A DNA stretch of 64,000 nt, taken from UBA5543 sp964464965. Its GTDB lineage: Bacteria > Bacteroidota > Bacteroidia > Chitinophagales > Chitinophagaceae. Positions within the stretch are counted from its first letter, which is position 1; every line of letters starts with the position of its first letter. This document shows, one piece after another, positions 40,620 through 49,239 of the stretch. The DNA lies in contig CAYXHM010000003.1 of the NCBI GenBank assembly GCA_964464965.1, forward strand, positions 248,001 through 312,000, in the 5' to 3' direction. Under the pieces are notes generated by a model that was not told the origin of the DNA, did no database searches, and saw only the letters and a list, made by a program, of their open reading frames with translations. A program made the translations under genes and the position numbers.

Positions 40620-41666
40620 ATGAAGAGGCAATATATAGTAACACTACTGCTGGCCTGCCTGTATAGTATAGGCGCATGGGCGGGCTATACCAAAGAGAAA
40701 AAGATAAGCGACAGGTTTACCACAGATAGTTATAGCAAACTGCGCATCACCAACCAGTATGGCAAGGTGCACATAAACACCTGGGACAAAAACGAGGTGA
40801 CGGTAAGTGTTGTAGTAACAGCAACTGCAACAAGCGAAGAGAAGGCGCAAAGCATGGTAAATGATGTGGACATCATCCAGCAGAAAGCAGACAATCGTTT
40901 TTCTTACTACACATCTGTAAAAAGAAAAAAGATTGTGATGAATAAGGATAATGAACTGAAGATAGACTACACTGTGAATATGCCGGCCTCCCTATACCTT
41001 GAATTACAGAACAAATTCGGCGATGTATTTATAGACGATTTTGCCGGGCAGCTTTCGGTTGGAGTGGAGTATGGTGCCATAAAAGCACAAAAACTGACAG
41101 GTAGCAACGTGAACCTACAGGTTGAGTTTGGCAGCCTGTCGGTGGCGTCGGCAGAAACCGCAACTATAACATCAAGATATAGCAAGGTGAATATAGATAA
41201 GGGCAATAAACTGGCAGTGAGCAGCCGCTTTGGTAAAACCAATATCAGCAATACAAAAAGGCTGGTATTGTCACAGGACTATGGTGATGCTGTACTGAGC
41301 AATATTGAAGTATTGAAAGGCGATATCAGCTATTCGGGCTTTACCATAGACAGGATAGGCACGGAAGCAATGCTGAACATGCAGTACTGTTCCAAATGCA
41401 ATCTTGGCGTGATTTCGGGGAAAACGGAAAGGCTGTCTGTTCATGCCAAGTTCAGCAAACTTGTATGCACTATAGATGAAAGCGCTGATATGACAGTGGC
41501 GATAGCAACCAGGTTTGGCAGTGTGAACAAAGGCGGGGGTAGCTTGTCGCTGCAAAAGGCTAATGTTGAAGTAGACCGATATAGTTCTTCCTACCGTGGT
41601 ACGATAGGCAGCGGCGCCGGCAATATGGCAATGAGCCTGGAATATACAGATGTAAACTTTAAATAA
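40620..41666 (+). CDS. Exported DUF4097-like beta-helix protein
   Basis: A 348-residue exported protein: signal peptide (MKRQYIVTLLLACLYSIGA, cleaved near WA), then a repetitive beta region with recurring short strands (YGKVHINTWDKNEVTVSV, FGDVFIDDF, FGSLSVAS, YSKVNIDKG, FGKTNISNT, YGDAVLSN), the pattern of DUF4097/adhesin-like right-handed beta-solenoids. It is the third gene of the sigma/anti-sigma operon, so it is a likely target of that sigma factor. Periplasmic or surface location is expected; function unknown. A terminator follows. Confidence 0.82.
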   Translation: MKRQYIVTLLLACLYSIGAWAGYTKEKKISDRFTTDSYSKLRITNQYGKVHINTWDKNEVTVSVVVTATATSEEKAQSMVNDVDIIQQKADNRFSYYTSVKRKKIVMNKDNELKIDYTVNMPASLYLELQNKFGDVFIDDFAGQLSVGVEYGAIKAQKLTGSNVNLQVEFGSLSVASAETATITSRYSKVNIDKGNKLAVSSRFGKTNISNTKRLVLSQDYGDAVLSNIEVLKGDISYSGFTIDRIGTEAMLNMQYCSKCNLGVISGKTERLSVHAKFSKLVCTIDESADMTVAIATRFGSVNKGGGSLSLQKANVEVDRYSSSYRGTIGSGAGNMAMSLEYTDVNFK

Positions 41667-41694
41667 ATCCTGTGGATTTATGTTAACCAATGAT

Positions 41695-41720
41695 AGCGCG
41701 GTTTCTACCGTGCTTTTTTT
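41695..41720 (+). terminator. Terminator of the third sigma operon
   Basis: AGCGCGGT / ACCGTGCT stem (8 bp with one G-T pair), TTCT loop, then seven T residues. Confidence 0.8.
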
Positions 41721-41752
41721 GTTTTATAAGGAGGGGGACTAAAAACAATAAA

Positions 41753-41780
41753 AGGTTGACGAACCTGTGTTCACCAACCT
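41753..41780 (-). terminator. Terminator of the 46-residue lipoprotein gene
   Basis: An 11-bp stem (two G-U pairs) formed on the minus strand by AGGTTGGTGAA and TTCGTCAACCT, followed by TTTTATTGTTTTT. Confidence 0.75.
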
Positions 41781-41806
41781 GTATAATAAGCTTGTATTAA
41801 AATTAC

Positions 41807-41947
41807 TTAACGTAACCCTGCACTTGCCTCCAGTTTATTGGGGCAACCGTACTTGCTGTTTGAAGCACATGAAGAGGCAGTCAGGATGGCTAATGCCATG
41901 ATTGCTACAAGGGGGGCTACACGACGTAGTATTGTAAATTTTTGCAT
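41807..41947 (-). CDS. 46-residue small lipoprotein
   Basis: A short gene read on the minus strand: ATG at 41947, stop TAA at 41807-41809. It has a basic N-terminus (MQKFTILRRVAPL), a hydrophobic helix and a lipobox ASSC at about residues 26-29, then a 17-residue mature peptide with one further Cys. It has its own terminator. Similar tiny lipoproteins (entericidin-like in size) are easily missed. Whether it is translated is untested, but the lipobox in frame and the terminator support it. Confidence 0.65.
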   Translation of the reverse strand: MQKFTILRRVAPLVAIMALAILTASSCASNSKYGCPNKLEASAGLR

Positions 41948-41984
41948 GTTTTATACTTAATTAAAAAAACCTGAAAACGTCACT

Positions 41985-41992
41985 TACATTTG
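41985..41992 (+). promoter_or_regulatory. -7 box of the Mur ligase gene
   Basis: TACATTTG, 21 nt before the ATG. No clear -33 element. Confidence 0.45.
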
Positions 41993-42013
41993 TACGAAGA
42001 TAGTAAAATTTTT

Positions 42014-43384
42014 ATGAAGCATATACATTTTATAGCAATTGGTGGGGCGGTGATGCACCAGTTGGCTTTGGCCCTGCACAGGCAGGGTTACAAGGTAACC
42101 GGCAGTGATGATGAGATAAACGACCCCGCACGCTCAAACCTTGCAGCGGCGGGCATCTTGCCTGAAAATCAAGGCTGGTTTTCGAGCAAAATCAACCCCG
42201 GAATTGATGCTGTTGTGCTGGGTATGCACGCTAAGGCTGACAACCCTGAGCTGGTTGCCGCACAGAATTTTAACATTCCTATATACTCATTTCCTGAATA
42301 TATCTACAAAGTAGCTGCAGATAAAACGAGGGTAGTGGTAGCGGGCAGCCATGGCAAAACCACCATTACTTCCATGATCATGCATATACTGCACAAGCAA
42401 GAGCTGCCTTTCGACTACCTGGTAGGTGCAAAGGTGGAAGGTTTTAGCCAGTCGGTACAGTTGAGCGACGCACCTGTTATCGTGCTGGAGGGAGATGAAT
42501 ACCCTGCGTCGGTCATTGAAAAGAAGCCCAAGATATTCTTTTACAAACCCGATATAACCGTACTGAGCGGTATTGCCTGGGACCATATCAATGTGTTCCC
42601 AACGTATGATAATTACCTGCAACAGTTCAGGCAATACCTGCAGGACTGTGATAAGAATATACCACTGTTCTATAACGCGGAAGATGAGGAGGTGGTGAAG
42701 CTAGTAGCCTCGTCTGCCGCGCATTTGAAAGCTATACCTTATAACATGCCGAAGTATCATTATGAAGATGGTGTTGCGGTGTTGGAAACCAGCTTAGGGC
42801 CGGTAGAGGTATCGGTATTCGGCAGTCATAACCTGCTGAACATGCAGGCCGCTATCGCTGTGTGCGAAGAACTGGGTATCAGTCGCGAGGATTGTTACCA
42901 GGCTATAATGGACTTTACAGGTGCTGCCCGCAGGCTGGAAAGAATTGCAGAGGCAGATAACCTGGTGGCTTTCCGTGATTTTGCCCATGCGCCATCTAAG
43001 CTGAAAGCTACGCTGGATGCAGTGCGTGAAGCATATCCCACACATAAACTCATAGCCTGTTTTGAGCTGCACACCTACAGCAGCCTCAGCGCACAGTTTT
43101 TACACGAATACGAGGGCAGCATGGCCAGCGCAGACGATGCCATCGTTTACTTCAGCCACCATGCTTTGCAGTTGAAGGGCTTGCCGGCACTGAGCAAAGA
43201 AGATGTAACCACCCATTTTAAAGTAGAAGGCCTGAAGGCCATAGATAATAAAGACGAATTGCAAAGCACGGTAGCAGGCTTGCTGGCAAACGCAGACCGG
43301 CCTGTGTGCCTGCTGTTGATGAGCTCGGGCACCTTCGATGGAATTGACTGGAATAGCGTAGTTTCGCAAAAAGAATTGAACTAA
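42014..43384 (+). CDS. mpl: Mur ligase family protein, Mpl/MurC-like
   Basis: A 456-residue ATP-dependent ligase of the Mur family. It has an N-terminal Rossmann-like domain (MKHIHFIAIGG), the central P-loop AGSHGKTT (110-117) with the EGDEYP and WDHINVFPT blocks, and a C-terminal domain (GAARRLERIAE...FAHAPSKL). The order and motifs are closer to Mpl, which rejoins recycled L-Ala-gamma-D-Glu-mDAP tripeptide to UDP-MurNAc, than to MurC. Start at ATG 42014; the TTG at 41990 lies in the promoter. The following exonuclease gene is 9 nt away. Confidence 0.8.
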   Translation: MKHIHFIAIGGAVMHQLALALHRQGYKVTGSDDEINDPARSNLAAAGILPENQGWFSSKINPGIDAVVLGMHAKADNPELVAAQNFNIPIYSFPEYIYKVAADKTRVVVAGSHGKTTITSMIMHILHKQELPFDYLVGAKVEGFSQSVQLSDAPVIVLEGDEYPASVIEKKPKIFFYKPDITVLSGIAWDHINVFPTYDNYLQQFRQYLQDCDKNIPLFYNAEDEEVVKLVASSAAHLKAIPYNMPKYHYEDGVAVLETSLGPVEVSVFGSHNLLNMQAAIAVCEELGISREDCYQAIMDFTGAARRLERIAEADNLVAFRDFAHAPSKLKATLDAVREAYPTHKLIACFELHTYSSLSAQFLHEYEGSMASADDAIVYFSHHALQLKGLPALSKEDVTTHFKVEGLKAIDNKDELQSTVAGLLANADRPVCLLLMSSGTFDGIDWNSVVSQKELN

Positions 43385-43393
43385 ACTATTAGA

Positions 43394-44182
43394 ATGGCAC
43401 AGCTCGCGTTAAAAAAACCTATCATATTCTTTGACCTTGAAGCGACAGGTACAGATACCGGTACAGACAGGATAGTGGAGATAGCCATGATAAAACTGCA
43501 CCCCAACGGTACGCGTGATACTTATACAAAACGTATCAACCCTACCATCCCGATATCGGCGGAGGCTACCGGGATACACGGCATCAGCAATGAGGATGTG
43601 AAAGACGCCCCCACCTTTAAAATGGTAGCGAAGGAAATATGGGAGTGGATGCGCGGCTGCGACCTGGGTGGTTATAACGCTGTACGTTTTGATATACCTA
43701 TGCTGGCAGAAGAGTTGCTGCGTTGTGGTGTAGCGGTAGATTTTACAGAACGACAGTTTGTAGATGTGCAGCAGATTTTCTTTAAAATGGAAAGCCGCAC
43801 CCTGAGTGCCGCCTATGAGTACTACTGCAAAAAACAACTGCTAAACGCCCACAGTGCGGCTGCAGATATAGAGGCAACAGTAGAGATACTGGAAGCGCAA
43901 CTGGATAAATACAATACACTGGCCCCGGATGTAAAATCGCTGCACTCATTTACCAACGGTGACGAAGAGATGGTTGACTACGCCCGCCGGATGGTGATGA
44001 AAGACGGCCAACCGGTATTTAACTTCGGGAAATATAAGGGAAGAAAGGTAGAAGAAGTGTTTAATGAACAACCCCAGTATTATGACTGGATGATGAATGC
44101 CGATTTCCCTTTGCATACAAAACAAAAACTGACGGAGATATATACCCGCATGAAATTGCAGAAGTCGGGATTTAAATCTTAG
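43394..44182 (+). CDS. DEDDh 3'-5' exonuclease (DnaQ/ExoX-like)
   Basis: A 262-residue exonuclease of the DNA polymerase III epsilon fold. Motifs: Exo I FDLEATGTD (Asp14, Glu16), Exo II GYNAVRFDIPML, Exo III HSAAADIEAT (the DEDDh His and last Asp). The C-terminal 60 residues (FNFGKYKGRKVEEV...YDWMMNADFPLHTKQKL) match a small domain found at the C-terminus of ExoX-like and related exonucleases. It acts on DNA 3' ends, in repair or proofreading. It follows the Mur ligase by 9 nt. Confidence 0.92.
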   Translation: MAQLALKKPIIFFDLEATGTDTGTDRIVEIAMIKLHPNGTRDTYTKRINPTIPISAEATGIHGISNEDVKDAPTFKMVAKEIWEWMRGCDLGGYNAVRFDIPMLAEELLRCGVAVDFTERQFVDVQQIFFKMESRTLSAAYEYYCKKQLLNAHSAAADIEATVEILEAQLDKYNTLAPDVKSLHSFTNGDEEMVDYARRMVMKDGQPVFNFGKYKGRKVEEVFNEQPQYYDWMMNADFPLHTKQKLTEIYTRMKLQKSGFKS

Positions 44183-44242
44183 GTATTTGTTAAGAAGCGA
44201 TTTGAAAGAATTGCTTATTTTCAATTTTTAATTGTCGCCCTT

Positions 44243-44959
44243 TTGGACAAACTCGTAATTATACCTACTTACAACGAAAAGGAAAATATAGAAAATATCC
44301 TTCTCAAAGTGCTTTCGCTGGCTGGCGGCTATCATGTATTAGTGGTGGACGATGGCTCTCCCGATGGTACGGCTGATATCATCCGTAAGCTGATGGACGC
44401 TTATCCTGAGCAGGTGCACCTGTTGGAGCGCACAGGCAAGCTGGGCCTTGGCACCGCATATATTGCAGGTTTTAAATGGGCCCTGCGCAGGGAATACGAG
44501 TATATATTTGAAATGGACGCCGATTTTTCCCATAACCCTGACGACCTGCTGCGCCTGCACCAGGCTTGTGTTGCCGGGGCAGATGTTGCGGTGGGCAGTC
44601 GCTATGTAAGTGGCGGCAAGCTGATAAACTGGCCATGGGACAGGAAATTGATATCTCAGGGCGGGGCTTTTTACACCAGGCTCATTACATGGATGCCGGT
44701 AAACGACCCTACAGCGGGCTTTGTGTGCTATCGCAGGGAAGTATTAAAGACCATTCCACTGGACGATGTTGAATTCATTGGCTATGCCTTCCAGATAGAA
44801 ATGAAATACCGTGCCTGGAAGTCCGGCTTTAAAATAAAGGAAATACCTATCACCTTTGTTGACCGCAAAGAAGGGGTTTCTAAAATGTCTTCGGGTATTA
44901 TACAAGAGGCTATGTTTGGCGTATGGAAGATGCGCGGTTTCAAGCACAACAGGCGGTAA
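44243..44959 (+). CDS. Polyprenol monophosphomannose synthase-like GT2 glycosyltransferase
   Basis: A 238-residue soluble GT2 enzyme of the DPM1 group, which transfers a sugar from GDP- or UDP-sugar to polyprenyl phosphate. Motifs: IIPTYNEKENIENIL, VVDDGSPDGT (nucleotide binding), EMDADFSHNPDDL (DxD) and NDPTAGFVCYRREVL. The start is TTG at 44243; no ATG fits because the fold begins at once. The polyprenyl-P-sugar product could feed GT39/ArnT-like transferases such as the one at the left edge of the window. Confidence 0.9.
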   Translation: MDKLVIIPTYNEKENIENILLKVLSLAGGYHVLVVDDGSPDGTADIIRKLMDAYPEQVHLLERTGKLGLGTAYIAGFKWALRREYEYIFEMDADFSHNPDDLLRLHQACVAGADVAVGSRYVSGGKLINWPWDRKLISQGGAFYTRLITWMPVNDPTAGFVCYRREVLKTIPLDDVEFIGYAFQIEMKYRAWKSGFKIKEIPITFVDRKEGVSKMSSGIIQEAMFGVWKMRGFKHNRR

Positions 44960-44965
44960 ACGCTA

Positions 44966-45613
44966 CTACTGTTGATAGCCTTCTATTACAGCCTTATGCT
45001 GTTTCAGTACCTGTTTCACAGCAGGTCCTTCAGAAAAAAGCAAATCCAGTAAACTAAGGTTTGGGTAATAACCATTCCGCTCACTAAAGAGCTGGTAGTA
45101 CCACGCATCACTTTCGGGCAAGGCTGTTTTCTCCATATTGGGTTTAAAGTTTGCGCGCAGGTCGGTTACGTCCTCATCATACTTTTTATACTCTGTGGCT
45201 GATTCTATTTCAAACAATATACCTGTTTGCTTCTGCAGCCACTCAATAGAAGCCCGGTTAAATGCCACCAGCTTGTCATATCTGGTAAAGAACAGTTGCT
45301 CTAATAAAGGGCCGTAATGTTCAAAATAGGGAGCCCTGCCATATACCGATACTATAGTGCGCCAGTGGTTTACCTGCCAGCGTTCGTTGTTGTCTATCAG
45401 TACGTTTTCCATGGCTGTGCGCTGGTCGCGGCCACGGGCAAGGGGTACAGAGAGTTGTATCAGCCCGTTTGCCCCTGTAATGTAGTAACGGTTGCGGTAG
45501 CTCATTTTTACAAAATGTTCCTTCGCATCAAATAATGCGCTGTAGCTGCCCGCCATTACAAACCACCAGTATATATTAGGGAAAGGCACAAAAGGTGTGA
45601 CTATCTGCTGCAT
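44966..45613 (-). CDS. WbqC family protein
   Basis: A 215-residue protein of the WbqC-like family (PF08889 group): N-terminal FVPFPNIYWWFVMAG..., the RNRYYITGANGLIQLSVPLARG block and the YFEHYGPLLE and FNRASIEWLQKQTGI segments. These proteins sit in O-antigen and other glycan clusters and are thought to act in sugar-nucleotide modification; the chemistry is not settled. It converges with the DPM1-like gene (6 nt gap) and is divergent from the GWxTD gene. Confidence 0.85.
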   Translation of the reverse strand: MQQIVTPFVPFPNIYWWFVMAGSYSALFDAKEHFVKMSYRNRYYITGANGLIQLSVPLARGRDQRTAMENVLIDNNERWQVNHWRTIVSVYGRAPYFEHYGPLLEQLFFTRYDKLVAFNRASIEWLQKQTGILFEIESATEYKKYDEDVTDLRANFKPNMEKTALPESDAWYYQLFSERNGYYPNLSLLDLLFSEGPAVKQVLKQHKAVIEGYQQ

Positions 45614-45663
45614 AATCGTGCAAATAAAGCTATTTCAGTAATTTGCGGAAAATAAAATCTAAA

Positions 45664-47142
45664 ATGGGTCGCTGGATCGGTTGGTGTTTTGCGTTGTTTT
45701 TGTTTACCTGCAACACGGTGTATGGCATTGATGCCCTGCCCGGACGTGCCGTATTTTATCGCCCGCAGGCAGATACGCTAAGCCCTTATATGGAGCTGTA
45801 CTGGCAAATAGACCCCAACACGGTAACGTTTAAAAAAGATGAAAAAGAAATATGGACGGCGCATATTACCACCGTGCTGGAAGTAAGTAACGATACAGGG
45901 GTTTTAGTATCGCAGAAATACTACCTGCGCACCACGCCTGCATCATCGCTGCTGGCAGCGCAGTTGCAGAATATTATGGACCTGCAACGCTTTAGCGTTA
46001 CGCCGGGTAAGGTGCGTATTAAACTAACGTTGTTCCAGGATGGAGAAAGCATACCACCTTTTGAGTATATAGATTCTATAGAAATAGACCCCGCACGAGC
46101 TTTGTTTTATGGCAGTGTGCAATTGCTGGATACTTTTTATGCAACAGGCACGGAAAATATGTTTGTAAAAAACAAGTACTTCCAGATACCACAATGCCTG
46201 AACTTCCTAGATGATGACCGTACGACCATGCACTATTATACAGAACTGTACGGAGCCGATGAGTTAGCAAAAAAAGACGGTCCTTATATACAGCATGTAT
46301 ATGTGTCGCGCAAAGAGTTTGACTACCCTATAGCAGGCACAGCCAGTGCTGATACCTTATTACGTACGGGTATTATGCCGGTAATGGGCACTACAAAAAT
46401 AAGGACGTTACCATCAGGCAATTATTACCTGAACTTTGTACTGAAAAATGCCAAAGGCAGCGAGCTGGCTAAAAAAAGCCTGTTCTTTCAGCGTAGCAAT
46501 CCAAACCCCGTAGTAGAAGAAGACAGCACAGAGGCTGACAGTACGCGCCCGCTGTTTGAAAAAGTGAATGTGTTTGACCTGAGTACCACCTTTGTAGGCA
46601 AATACACCGTAGCGCAACTGAAGGCCATAATGAAAATGCTAAAGCCCATAGCTACCGAAGCTGAACTGGTGAATATAAATGGTTTTGCAAAACGGCCTGA
46701 AGAAACCTACATGCGCTACTTTGTATATAACTTCTGGAAATCCAGGATGCCTGCAGACCCCGCTAAGGGCTGGGAAGAATATACAGAGCAGGTGCGCCAG
46801 GTAAATAAAATGTTTGGGTCGAAGTACAGGGCAGGTTATGAAACAGAGCGGGGTTTTTACCTGCTTAAATACGGCCCGCCAGACCAGCGCGATATTATAA
46901 CACAGGAACAGGGAGCGCTGCCCTACGAAGTTTGGCAATATAATGCACCGGGCAAACAAAGCTCGCCGGGAGCATTCCTGTTTTATAATCCGGGCTTTAT
47001 GGTGGACGATTATAAGCTGTTACACTCTACAGTGCAGGGAGAAATGCGCAATACCAACTGGCGGACAGACTTGTATAATACCGGCGCATCTGTAAATAAT
47101 AATAACTCAAGGGCAGAACAGGTTTTCATGTATAACAGGTAA
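45664..47142 (+). CDS. GWxTD domain protein
   Basis: A 492-residue exported protein: signal peptide (MGRWIGWCFALFLFTCNTVYG), a beta-rich N-terminal region, and a C-terminal GWxTD-type domain (about residues 350-470; NFWKSRMPADPAKGWEEYTEQVRQVNKMF...ETERGFYLLKYGPPDQRD), here written GWEEY in place of GWxTD. GWxTD proteins of Bacteroidota are periplasmic/outer-membrane and of unknown function. Start at ATG 45664, where the signal peptide begins. dapF starts 3 nt after its stop. Confidence 0.88.
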   Translation: MGRWIGWCFALFLFTCNTVYGIDALPGRAVFYRPQADTLSPYMELYWQIDPNTVTFKKDEKEIWTAHITTVLEVSNDTGVLVSQKYYLRTTPASSLLAAQLQNIMDLQRFSVTPGKVRIKLTLFQDGESIPPFEYIDSIEIDPARALFYGSVQLLDTFYATGTENMFVKNKYFQIPQCLNFLDDDRTTMHYYTELYGADELAKKDGPYIQHVYVSRKEFDYPIAGTASADTLLRTGIMPVMGTTKIRTLPSGNYYLNFVLKNAKGSELAKKSLFFQRSNPNPVVEEDSTEADSTRPLFEKVNVFDLSTTFVGKYTVAQLKAIMKMLKPIATEAELVNINGFAKRPEETYMRYFVYNFWKSRMPADPAKGWEEYTEQVRQVNKMFGSKYRAGYETERGFYLLKYGPPDQRDIITQEQGALPYEVWQYNAPGKQSSPGAFLFYNPGFMVDDYKLLHSTVQGEMRNTNWRTDLYNTGASVNNNNSRAEQVFMYNR

Positions 47143-47145
47143 GTA

Positions 47146-47922
47146 ATGAAACTACATTTTTATAAATACCAGGGTGCGGGCAACGATTTTATACTAGCTG
47201 ATAACCATGATGGAAAAATAAGCCTTTCGCAACAGCAGGTAGCGCGGTTGTGCGACCGCCGCTTTGGGATAGGTGCAGACGGGTTGATGCTGCTGGAGCC
47301 GGCAGATGGTTTCGACTTCAGGATGACGTACTACAACAGCGATGGCAATGAAAGCACCATGTGCGGTAACGGAGGCAGGTGTATTACTGCTTTTGCAAGG
47401 CATATAGGCGCTATAGGCAGCAAGGCAACATTTATAGCCATAGATGGCCCGCACGAAGCACATATAGATGAGCAGCAACTGGTGCACCTGGCTATGCAGG
47501 ATGTGGCCGGTATTGAGTTTAACGACGGCTATGCCATACTTAATACGGGCTCGCCACACTACGTAAAATGGGTGCCGGATGTTGATAAGCAGGATGTATT
47601 TCATATTGGCAGGCAGATACGCAACCAGCAGGAATTTCAGCCGAAGGGTATTAATGTGAACTTTGTACAGAAAACCGGTAACGATATAAAAGTACGTACC
47701 TACGAGCGTGGGGTAGAAGATGAAACCCTGAGCTGCGGCACGGGTGTAACAGCATCGGCAATAGCTACTGTACTGGACGAGCTTGGAACGTTTGATACAA
47801 CGATACATACACCAGGTGGCATATTAAACGTATCATTTACCAAAGATGCCCCGCACACCGCAAAGAACGTGATACTGACAGGGCCGGCCGTACTGGTGTT
47901 TGAAGGGGATATTACGATATAA
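47146..47922 (+). CDS. dapF: Diaminopimelate epimerase
   Basis: A 258-residue enzyme that converts LL-DAP to meso-DAP for lysine and peptidoglycan, using two Cys. Both active-site blocks are present: TMCGNGGRC (first Cys, about residue 72) and LSCGTGVTAS (second Cys, about 198). N-terminal FYKYQGAGNDFI is typical. Length normal. It is co-transcribed with the GWxTD gene (3 nt). Its end overlaps the convergent haemoglobin gene by 11 nt. Confidence 0.95.
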   Translation: MKLHFYKYQGAGNDFILADNHDGKISLSQQQVARLCDRRFGIGADGLMLLEPADGFDFRMTYYNSDGNESTMCGNGGRCITAFARHIGAIGSKATFIAIDGPHEAHIDEQQLVHLAMQDVAGIEFNDGYAILNTGSPHYVKWVPDVDKQDVFHIGRQIRNQQEFQPKGINVNFVQKTGNDIKVRTYERGVEDETLSCGTGVTASAIATVLDELGTFDTTIHTPGGILNVSFTKDAPHTAKNVILTGPAVLVFEGDITI

Positions 47923-48307
47923 ACTTATTGTCGCGGGCCATATCAATCTTCATGCTCATAAGCTGTATCATAGTTCCGGCTTTCTTTTTTGCATCTTCGG
48001 CAACAGCCCCGGCATATAAACTATCTACGGTACTGTTCCATATAGATTGCCACCTGTCAAAATGTGCAGGCAGCAATTTTATGTTTTTATCGATAGCTAT
48101 ATGTTTCTGCACAGGGTTGCCCGAATAGCCCGCTTTACCCAGTAACACTGTTTCCCAAAACTGGTACATAACGGGCAGGTGGTGCGACCAGTCATCCCCT
48201 ATAATATCATGAAAAATGAAACCTATGACATTATCTGTTTTTACTATATCGTAAAATGTATCCACTAATAACTCTATGTCCTGCCTGCTTTGTATATCCT
48301 TTTGCAT
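47912..48307 (-). CDS. Group III truncated haemoglobin
   Basis: A 131-residue 2-on-2 haemoglobin. The group III pattern is visible: DIELLVDTFYDIVKTDNVIGFIF (A-B helices), the MYQFWETVLLG block, and the proximal His in LPAHFDRW (about residue 77) with the following W. Bacterial group III globins probably handle NO, peroxide or oxygen. It overlaps dapF by 11 nt (convergent). A perfect 15-nt palindrome (48413-48427) lies upstream and may be an operator. Confidence 0.88.
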   Translation of the reverse strand: MQKDIQSRQDIELLVDTFYDIVKTDNVIGFIFHDIIGDDWSHHLPVMYQFWETVLLGKAGYSGNPVQKHIAIDKNIKLLPAHFDRWQSIWNSTVDSLYAGAVAEDAKKKAGTMIQLMSMKIDMARDNKFIS

Positions 48308-48561
48308 TTTGTGCCTTATTAATAATATGCCAATAAAATGTTATTAAATTTTGATTTTTAATGCGTTATGCTGAAAAAACACATTTCTTTTTCTTTCTTT
48401 GTACCAAGGTTGATAACCATTGGTTATTAATTATAATTGTCAGCCCTTATGTGCCCTCGGTAATTGTACCCATTACATTGCAACACAGTCTTTTTTATAA
48501 GAGAGTGTTTTTCTGCTGAATTTCGAAAGGGCTATAGTGCGCTTGCGGTTTTCAGCTTTTT
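48308..48561. promoter_or_regulatory. Upstream region of the haemoglobin gene with palindrome
   Basis: AT-rich and gene-free. Contains ATAACCA-T-TGGTTAT at 48413-48427, a perfect odd-length palindrome 106 nt upstream of the globin start. A regulator site is possible; the regulator is unknown. Confidence 0.35.
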
Positions 48562-49224
48562 TTATTCCTCATTCACAAGAAAGCAAAATACTTCTGCCGG
48601 GCCATGCACGCCCACTACCAGTGTCTTTTCTATATCGGCAGTGCGGCTAGGCCCCGTGTTCAGGTTTATCATAGACGGCAGGTTGGCACCATAGCGGGCC
48701 TTCATCAGCGCCAGCCCTTCCTGTATATCGGGTACTACCTGGCGGGCATAAGCCACTATAATGTGTACGGGATAAAAAATTGTACTGGTACGCCCCATAT
48801 ATTGCCTGCTGCTGATGATGGCAGATCCGGTGCGTGCCACTAAAGCCTCGCAGCCGGTAATACATACATCCGCTTCTTCTGCCTGCTCTGTAACACTGGC
48901 TGCAATATTATAGCTACCTGTCTGCAGCAGTTTCAGTATTTCAGGATGGGAGCAAAGCATCTTCTGCCATTCGCGCGTTTCATACAGTGCGTATATATTA
49001 GCCACAAGTTCCGCATGATTGGTACAAAACACGAACCTGCCACCCAGGCGGCTGAAGTTAACTGCAAACTCTTCTTCGGCAGATAGACCGGATGAGGCAT
49101 ATATATTCTCCCCTGCACGCTTTTCAGCATCTGCAAAGGGGATAGGCAATGATGTTTTGTTCAGCTCCTTCCTTATCCTGGCCAGTATATTTTCCTTTGC
49201 CCGCGATGTTTTGAACGTCTGCAT
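48562..49224 (-). CDS. LUD domain protein (LutC/YkgG-like)
   Basis: A 220-residue protein of the LutC/YkgG family, with the closing signature GPSRTADIEKTLVVGVHGP. In known lactate-utilisation systems LutC works with the Fe-S proteins LutA and LutB in L-lactate oxidation. Neither is next to this gene, so the partners must be elsewhere or the protein has another role. The ATG at 49224 starts the fold directly. The SRPBCC gene lies 15 nt upstream on the same strand and may be in the same transcript. Confidence 0.85.
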   Translation of the reverse strand: MQTFKTSRAKENILARIRKELNKTSLPIPFADAEKRAGENIYASSGLSAEEEFAVNFSRLGGRFVFCTNHAELVANIYALYETREWQKMLCSHPEILKLLQTGSYNIAASVTEQAEEADVCITGCEALVARTGSAIISSRQYMGRTSTIFYPVHIIVAYARQVVPDIQEGLALMKARYGANLPSMINLNTGPSRTADIEKTLVVGVHGPAEVFCFLVNEE

Positions 49225-49239
49225 ACAATGACAAAGTTA

